From Candidatus Poseidoniaceae archaeon (GTDB taxonomy: Archaea > Thermoplasmatota > Poseidoniia > Poseidoniales > Poseidoniaceae): DNA of 39,138 nucleotides. Below the pieces are notes generated by a model. It had not been told where the DNA came from. It worked only from the letters and a program-made list of their open reading frames with translations, and did not search any database. Both the position numbers and the translations under genes were made by a program. The stretch spans positions 1 to 39,138 of the forward strand of contig CALHIR010000063.1 in assembly GCA_938030705.1 (NCBI GenBank). Reading direction: 5' to 3'. This document shows positions 35,407 through 39,138 of the stretch, piece after piece; the first letter of the stretch is position 1, and every line of letters begins with the position of its first letter.

Positions 35407-35718
35407 ATGGACCTCGCCCCCCTTCTTGGCGAAAACATCCCTCAAGGATTGATCATCGGTTTTTTGGTGGGTATCGTCTTTCAATTGGCGTCAAAAACCA
35501 TTCAACTCATGTTGGTGGTTCAGTTCGTACTCATTAAGTGGCTGGAGGCGAGAGGCATCCTTGTCATCGATTGGAACCGGCTCACAGCAGGATTCCTTGG
35601 CCAGAAGGAATTTGTCATTCAAGAGACCCAATCCTTGTTTGAGAGCCTCGTGGAAATGGGTGTCTTCGGAGCGAGCATGGCGCTCGGGTTCTTCATTGGA
35701 AGGAAAATCACCAAATAG
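35407..35718 (+). CDS. FUN14-family small membrane protein
   Basis: 103 residues with two or three hydrophobic segments (about 14-30, 33-46 and 86-99). The central stretch GILVIDWNRL resembles the GI-x-VNW-x-KL motif of FUN14 proteins, and the glycine-rich helix with GFxxGR near the end also fits. Archaeal members are about this long and of unknown role; eukaryotic relatives are mitochondrial outer-membrane proteins. GGAGGAG lies nine bases before the ATG. A possible TATA (ACTATAC, 35379-35385) is only about 25 bases from the start codon, which would put transcription start inside or next to the ribosome site, so one of the two is probably not used. Confidence 0.75.
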   Translation: MDLAPLLGENIPQGLIIGFLVGIVFQLASKTIQLMLVVQFVLIKWLEARGILVIDWNRLTAGFLGQKEFVIQETQSLFESLVEMGVFGASMALGFFIGRKITK

Positions 35719-35769
35719 ACACGGCTGGCCAAACCTGACGGGGTTACGAGAGAAAAGCGATGCGGTGAA

Positions 35770-35791
35770 GATCCCCCTCGAAGTGGGGGTC
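35770..35791. terminator. GC-rich hairpin between convergent genes
   Basis: GATCCCCC-TCGAAG-TGGGGGTC folds into a stem of about seven pairs. It stands 50 bases after the FUN14 gene (plus) and 30 bases after the end of the small membrane gene (minus), so it may mark the end of both transcripts. No long T-run follows. Confidence 0.35.
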
Positions 35792-35822
35792 GTGCGATGG
35801 TTCGCCAGTACGCACCGCTCAG

Positions 35823-36062
35823 TCAAATCACGTCGAGGCGAACAGGGCTTTGAGGCGCCCCCGTTTGACCGGACGAATTTTGCTGCGTTTTGTAGAGTAA
35901 AATGCAGAAAATCGTGCACACGGTTGGGGGTAAGAGGAGCGGCAAGAGAAACGTAAGTGATTGCTGAATCATCAAGGCTGCTACGCTAAAGAATCCGATT
36001 ACGAATCCAAGTCCGTTTGCCAAAGGCAAGGCTGCATCTGTGTCCAATTTGTGGGTTAACAT
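35823..36062 (-). CDS. 79-residue membrane protein, unknown function, probably leaderless
   Basis: The product has two hydrophobic segments (about 15-33 and 36-57, the second with PLLLPPTVCTIFCILL) and a polar C-terminus. No family is recognised. What supports a real gene is the promoter: a good TATA element (AATATAAA) is centred 27 bases before the ATG and there is no ribosome site, the arrangement of a leaderless archaeal mRNA. The frame has no competitor in the 450-base stretch between its neighbours. Confidence 0.5.
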   Translation of the reverse strand: MLTHKLDTDAALPLANGLGFVIGFFSVAALMIQQSLTFLLPLLLPPTVCTIFCILLYKTQQNSSGQTGAPQSPVRLDVI

Positions 36063-36085
36063 ACCACAGGCATCGAGTTGTGAGG

Positions 36086-36093
36086 TTTATATT
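36086..36093 (-). promoter_or_regulatory. TATA element of the 79-codon membrane gene
   Basis: AATATAAA on the minus strand, in an otherwise mixed-composition gap. Its centre is 27 bases from the ATG at 36062, so transcription should begin at or next to the start codon. Confidence 0.55.
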
Positions 36094-36170
36094 GCTGTGT
36101 ATTTTTCAAACCTACGGAAGAGAAGCAAGCGCAGCCAAAACCGAACCGGGGGTGCGACGCCCCGAGATGC

Positions 36171-37064
36171 TCAGCCGTATTTGTTGGGGTGAGGCTGACT
36201 GGGAAGCATCGACATGATGAGAAGAATAAATCCTCCAAAGTAAGGGACGAACAATCCAATGAGCACCCACCAACCCGAAACGCCAATGTCATGCAGGCGT
36301 CGTATTTGTTGACTGAGAAGAGGAACCAACATGACCAAAAACACCATCATGAAAATGAATATACCCATGAACCATCCAGCATCATCACTGCCGTAAGGAT
36401 CGGTTGCAGAAACCAAAAACAACGAGAAGAACCCGAATGCAAATGCAAGTGCAAAGTAATAGAGCAAAAGACCCCACCAAAACTCACTGCGCTGGCACCT
36501 TCCCTCTCCGTTCCAACTTTTCAGCGTACGACGAAGTGCGGTGATGGGGTCAATCATCTGCAGATTGAGGTAGGGATTGTACTGACCCGCATGCATGTGC
36601 TGAGCAGCGGATTGAATAACGCCACCAAAAGGTTGAGCGGGTTGGGCTTGTTGAGCAGCCATCTGATTGGTATACCCCACGACGACCTGTGTCGGCCGAG
36701 ATACCGTTTGGGGAGCTTGTTGAGGCTGGGTAGCCGCCGGTTGCTTTTGATTGAGGCCGGGAGGGGGCATCGGAATGGGGGCGCCAACGAATTCAGCGAT
36801 GTGCTCAGAACAATACGGTTTTTCTCCAGGTCCTCGTTCTGCTCGAAAAAACGATTCACAATTGTTGCAAAATAGGGTATCACATCCTTCTTTGAAGCAA
36901 TACAGGCCGGGGTTTGTTTTTGCATCGATGGGCGTTTTACACATACTGCACCGCTCAATGTTCCCTCCCGAATTGATGACAATATCACCCGTTGAAGGGC
37001 CGATAGCATTGTGCCCAACCTGCACCGAATCGGTCAGGTTAACGGTTGGGGAATTCGGCTCCAT
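36171..37064 (-). CDS. zinc-finger plus DUF805 membrane protein
   Basis: 297 residues. The N-terminal 100 contain a cysteine/histidine cluster that reads like a double zinc finger (C39-x2-C42, then CFKEGC, CNNC and CSEH). A Pro/Gln/Ala-rich linker (about 100-165) follows. The C-terminal 130 residues match DUF805: SWNGEGRCQRSEFWWGLLLY, three further hydrophobic segments, the RRLHDIGVSGWW motif and the PHPNKYG end. DUF805 proteins are inner-membrane proteins without a settled role. It starts 24 bases after the SPFH-like gene with GTGGTG upstream, so it is the last gene of a three-gene operon. The finger is probably cytosolic and could bind a partner or nucleic acid (inference). Confidence 0.85.
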   Translation of the reverse strand: MEPNSPTVNLTDSVQVGHNAIGPSTGDIVINSGGNIERCSMCKTPIDAKTNPGLYCFKEGCDTLFCNNCESFFRAERGPGEKPYCSEHIAEFVGAPIPMPPPGLNQKQPAATQPQQAPQTVSRPTQVVVGYTNQMAAQQAQPAQPFGGVIQSAAQHMHAGQYNPYLNLQMIDPITALRRTLKSWNGEGRCQRSEFWWGLLLYYFALAFAFGFFSLFLVSATDPYGSDDAGWFMGIFIFMMVFLVMLVPLLSQQIRRLHDIGVSGWWVLIGLFVPYFGGFILLIMSMLPSQPHPNKYG

Positions 37065-37088
37065 TTGTTAACACCACTTTTGAGTTAG

Positions 37089-38303
37089 TTAATCATCTTT
37101 GTAGGCGTCTTTTTGACCAGCCACGTCGGTTTTCCGCAGTTCAGCCAGCTGCTTGAGGGCCTCCAACTTGACAGCGGGATCATCCGAGGAGGCAGCGATG
37201 TCTTCCAAAACGGCGATGGTGGATTGCGAACCCTTGGCGTGTTGCTCCAAGCGCTGTTGCTCCTGTTCGTTTTGGAGTTGCATGCGTTCTCGCTTTCGGG
37301 CTTGCACCTGTTCAAACATCTCCATCGCTTTGTTCATCTTCTGCTCTTCAGCGTCCTGTGCGACCGTGCCAAGGGTTTTTTGCCGCTCAGCTTCAAGTTT
37401 GGCAAGTTCAACATCCGTTTCAGCGTTTTTCAGGGCCTCGTCTCTGGCTGCAGCCGATTGTTGGTCTCGAAGTTCCTGCTGCTGACGCCATTGTTGCAGG
37501 TTGTATGCTCCTGCACCTTTGAGTCGTTCAAGTTCCAATTTGAGTTCAGCCGCTTCCTTGGCTTGAACCCCGACGAGGGCCATCCGAGCGTTCACCTCGT
37601 GCTTGCGCTGTTCGGTCTTGATGAAATGGTCAAGTTCAATCGCTTGCTTGTCCGATTCAATATCCTTTGAGAGTTGCAGACGCTCCAAGTCGTGCTGGTG
37701 CTGAAGTTGCTGCTCGGCAGCGGTGCTGCTCCACGTAATGAAGCCGCTGCGGAACGCAAGACCGTACTCGTCCAGGGTTGCTCGCAGCGCCGTCTTCACA
37801 GCGTACATGACGTCTTCATTGGCTTGGACCGACCGCATGGCCGTGGCGTCCATGGCCCGGAAATGCTGCAAGGCAGCGGCGCTGGTGGCGGGGGAGAGAA
37901 CTTCGGCGATGTGGCTCGCTTGAACGGTCATCGTCCCTTTGGCAGGGAAGGTGATGAGGCGCACAGCAGTTTCCCGAGTAATCTCAAGTTTCAGTGTGAT
38001 GAGGCAGTTGATTTCGTCACCGTTGGCGGTGGTTCCTCTGACTTGGACAAGGACGGCGTGGGGCCCCGTAAAAGCGAACATAAAGGAGCGAATCGGGTTC
38101 TTTTTCAGAAACAATTTACTGAACAGCCCGATTTGGGGGTTCACCTCCATGTGCGTTTGAGATACAGAACCAACGATTTTGCCGTTTTCCAAGACCACGC
38201 AAACCTCGTTGGGCTTGAGGGTCACTTCGGCTTGCTGAGGCACGTCGGCGTCGTTCATGTAGTGGGCGATCACGGTAGGGTTGGTTCTCCATCTGAAATG
38301 CAT
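37089..38303 (-). CDS. SPFH/band-7-like protein with long coiled coil
   Basis: 404 residues from the ATG at 38303, six bases behind GAGGTG (the frame opens three codons earlier at a GTG inside that site). Residues about 25-190 read as a beta-rich SPFH-like domain (KPNEVCVVLENGKIVGSV, TGPHAVLVQVRGTTANGDEI, LITLKLEITRETAVRLITF). From about 200 to 360 it is a charged Gln/Glu/Lys/Arg-rich helix typical of stomatin/flotillin coiled coils. There is no membrane helix, as in the SPFH proteins that bind membranes through partners. Assignment is by pattern, not by motif identity. Its neighbours are a helical protein upstream and a DUF805 membrane protein downstream, so a scaffold on the inner membrane face is plausible. 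Confidence 0.7.
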   Translation of the reverse strand: MHFRWRTNPTVIAHYMNDADVPQQAEVTLKPNEVCVVLENGKIVGSVSQTHMEVNPQIGLFSKLFLKKNPIRSFMFAFTGPHAVLVQVRGTTANGDEINCLITLKLEITRETAVRLITFPAKGTMTVQASHIAEVLSPATSAAALQHFRAMDATAMRSVQANEDVMYAVKTALRATLDEYGLAFRSGFITWSSTAAEQQLQHQHDLERLQLSKDIESDKQAIELDHFIKTEQRKHEVNARMALVGVQAKEAAELKLELERLKGAGAYNLQQWRQQQELRDQQSAAARDEALKNAETDVELAKLEAERQKTLGTVAQDAEEQKMNKAMEMFEQVQARKRERMQLQNEQEQQRLEQHAKGSQSTIAVLEDIAASSDDPAVKLEALKQLAELRKTDVAGQKDAYKDD

Positions 38304-38308
38304 TGTCT

Positions 38309-38836
38309 TCACCTCTTGGTCAGTCCATCGATGTACATGTTTCTCTCCAGGTACATGTTTCGAGTTCGGGTCAGTTTTTGATGCCAGTCGGATATTCGGG
38401 CAACGATACCCTCATCGTCCAAATTACTCATTTCATCGGCCAATTCGTTGGCCATACGAGTGGTATCAACGAGGGCTTGCAGCACCTCGCTGTCATGGTT
38501 GACCAGTTTCCGAACGGCTTTGGCCTTGAGTTTGCCAATGCCCGTATGTTGTGAAACGTGATTGCTGGTGACGGAAAATTGGGCTTCGTTGCGCAAGAGG
38601 TTGATGGACTCAATCATGCTCTCAAGGCGGCCACGGGCGTCTCGATTACCCGCAGTGTGAACATCACCTTGCAATTTTTCTGCGTGCCGAGTCAGCATCT
38701 CGCAGCGTCGTTGGATCTCGGCTCGGACCGCTTCGTCCGATTTCATGAACCGGCCTTTTTCGTACCCGTCGTAGGCGGAAATCAAGGCGCGGACACCTTG
38801 GACGGTGGCCGCCAGCGCCGACGAGCTTACATCCAT
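38309..38836 (-). CDS. helical protein of unknown function, first gene of the SPFH operon
   Basis: 175 residues from the ATG at 38836. It is almost wholly helical by composition, without membrane segments or known motifs; heptad-like stretches occur at about 35-65 (EAVRAEIQRRCEMLTRHAEK) and 100-140. The frame can be read from 38854, but the TATA element (TTCTATATGG) is centred 26 bases before 38836, which fits a leaderless start there. The stop lies inside the ribosome site of the SPFH-like gene, so translation of the two is closely linked. Confidence 0.65.
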   Translation of the reverse strand: MDVSSSALAATVQGVRALISAYDGYEKGRFMKSDEAVRAEIQRRCEMLTRHAEKLQGDVHTAGNRDARGRLESMIESINLLRNEAQFSVTSNHVSQHTGIGKLKAKAVRKLVNHDSEVLQALVDTTRMANELADEMSNLDDEGIVARISDWHQKLTRTRNMYLERNMYIDGLTKR

Positions 38837-38857
38837 CAAACCCCCATTACCCATCTC

Positions 38858-38866
38858 CCATATAGA
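38858..38866 (-). promoter_or_regulatory. TATA element of the SPFH operon
   Basis: TTCTATATGG on the minus strand, centred 26 bases upstream of the ATG at 38836. It is the only TATA-like element between the tRNA-Arg and the operon. Confidence 0.55.
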
Positions 38867-39064
38867 ACTCTTGATTTCGTCTTTATTCGTGACCTAAAAC
38901 CATGCTGGAGTACCCCCTGACCTTATTCCTCCGACCAGAGAATGCACACCTTACTGTGAACCAGAAGACGATGTTCTTGTTCGTTCAATCCCAAATTTAA
39001 GGAGAGGGATTCCACAGTGGTAACGGTTTCCCTGATTCTGAAGATCTTTGCTCCAGGTGGGGAG

Positions 39065-39138
39065 CGGACGTACCAGGATTCGAACCCGGGTTTTCGGATT
39101 AGAAATCCGAAGTGATATCCAAACTACACTATACGTCC
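39065..39138 (-). tRNA. tRNA-Arg (TCT anticodon)
   Basis: Complete and ending exactly at the window edge. The acceptor GGACGTA/TACGTCC is perfect, the D arm is GTG...CAC, the anticodon stem TCGGA/TCCGA closes the loop TTTCTAA (anticodon TCT), and the T arm is CCGGG-TTCGAAT-CCTGG. The discriminator is G and no CCA is encoded, unlike the tRNA-Trp. No intron. It reads AGA, and by wobble AGG, codons. Confidence 0.96.

Noticed and set aside
35266-35484. 72-codon open frame on the minus strand
   Set aside because: It overlaps the start of the FUN14-family gene, is low in recognisable content and has no promoter or ribosome site.
36189-36875. 228-codon open frame on the plus strand
   Set aside because: It is opposite the zinc-finger/DUF805 gene, whose motifs are clear, and encodes nothing recognisable.

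Overview
This window looks like a chromosomal segment of a planktonic euryarchaeon, most probably Marine Group II (Candidatus Poseidoniales, Thermoplasmatota side). The partial 16S rRNA at the left edge is archaeal: it carries the archaeal 5' end and, near base 11, the site matched by the standard archaeal 958R primer. The long r-protein operon has the archaeal gene order and archaeal/eukaryotic-only members (S4e, L19e, L32e, L41e, Rpp29, aIF1). There are also a group II thermosome, a Hef nuclease and an intron-bearing tRNA-Trp. Group placement is from memory of the 16S text and gene style; no search was run.

Layout: (1) 1-912, 5' part of the 16S gene, minus strand. (2) 1246-4178, two related membrane proteins of unknown function. 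(3) 4212-18401, one uninterrupted minus-strand operon in transcription order L3-L4-L23-L2-S19-L22-S3-L29-aIF1-Rpp29-S17-L14-L24-S4e-L5-S14-S8-L6-L32e-L19e-L18-S5-L30-L15-SecY. Genes are 0-30 bases apart or overlap by 1-4 bases, and nearly every start is preceded by a GAGGTGA-like Shine-Dalgarno site. (4) 18402-18750, a divergent control region, then Hef on the plus strand. (5) 21347-24178, a two-gene redox-derived unit: a ferredoxin-flavodoxin-SdhB-like fusion and an HdrB/SdhE-like CCG protein, both stripped of the cysteines that normally bind clusters in the SdhB and CCG domains. (6) Thermosome. (7) 26021-31333, three genes for envelope or membrane proteins, including a surface protein of about 1100 residues. 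(8) Aspartate-type aminotransferase and a secreted, membrane-anchored subtilisin. (9) A tRNA-Trp whose intron contains a box C/D methylation guide, directly behind a 35-codon gene for ribosomal protein L41e. (10) A FUN14-family protein on the plus strand and a 79-codon membrane protein facing it. (11) 36171-38836, an operon of a helical protein, an SPFH/band-7-like protein and a zinc-finger DUF805 membrane protein. (12) tRNA-Arg(TCT) ending at the last base.

Most of the window is ordinary core machinery. The parts worth a second look are the ligand-free SdhB/HdrB pair fused to a live-looking ferredoxin and flavodoxin, the self-targeting guide RNA in the tRNA-Trp intron, the roughly 136-residue four-helix extension on SecY, the SAP domain on L32e, and the cytoplasmic tail motif of the giant surface protein. 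Two start signals (helical protein at 38836, membrane protein at 36062) fit leaderless mRNAs, with a TATA element 26-27 bases before the ATG. The r-protein genes rely on Shine-Dalgarno sites.
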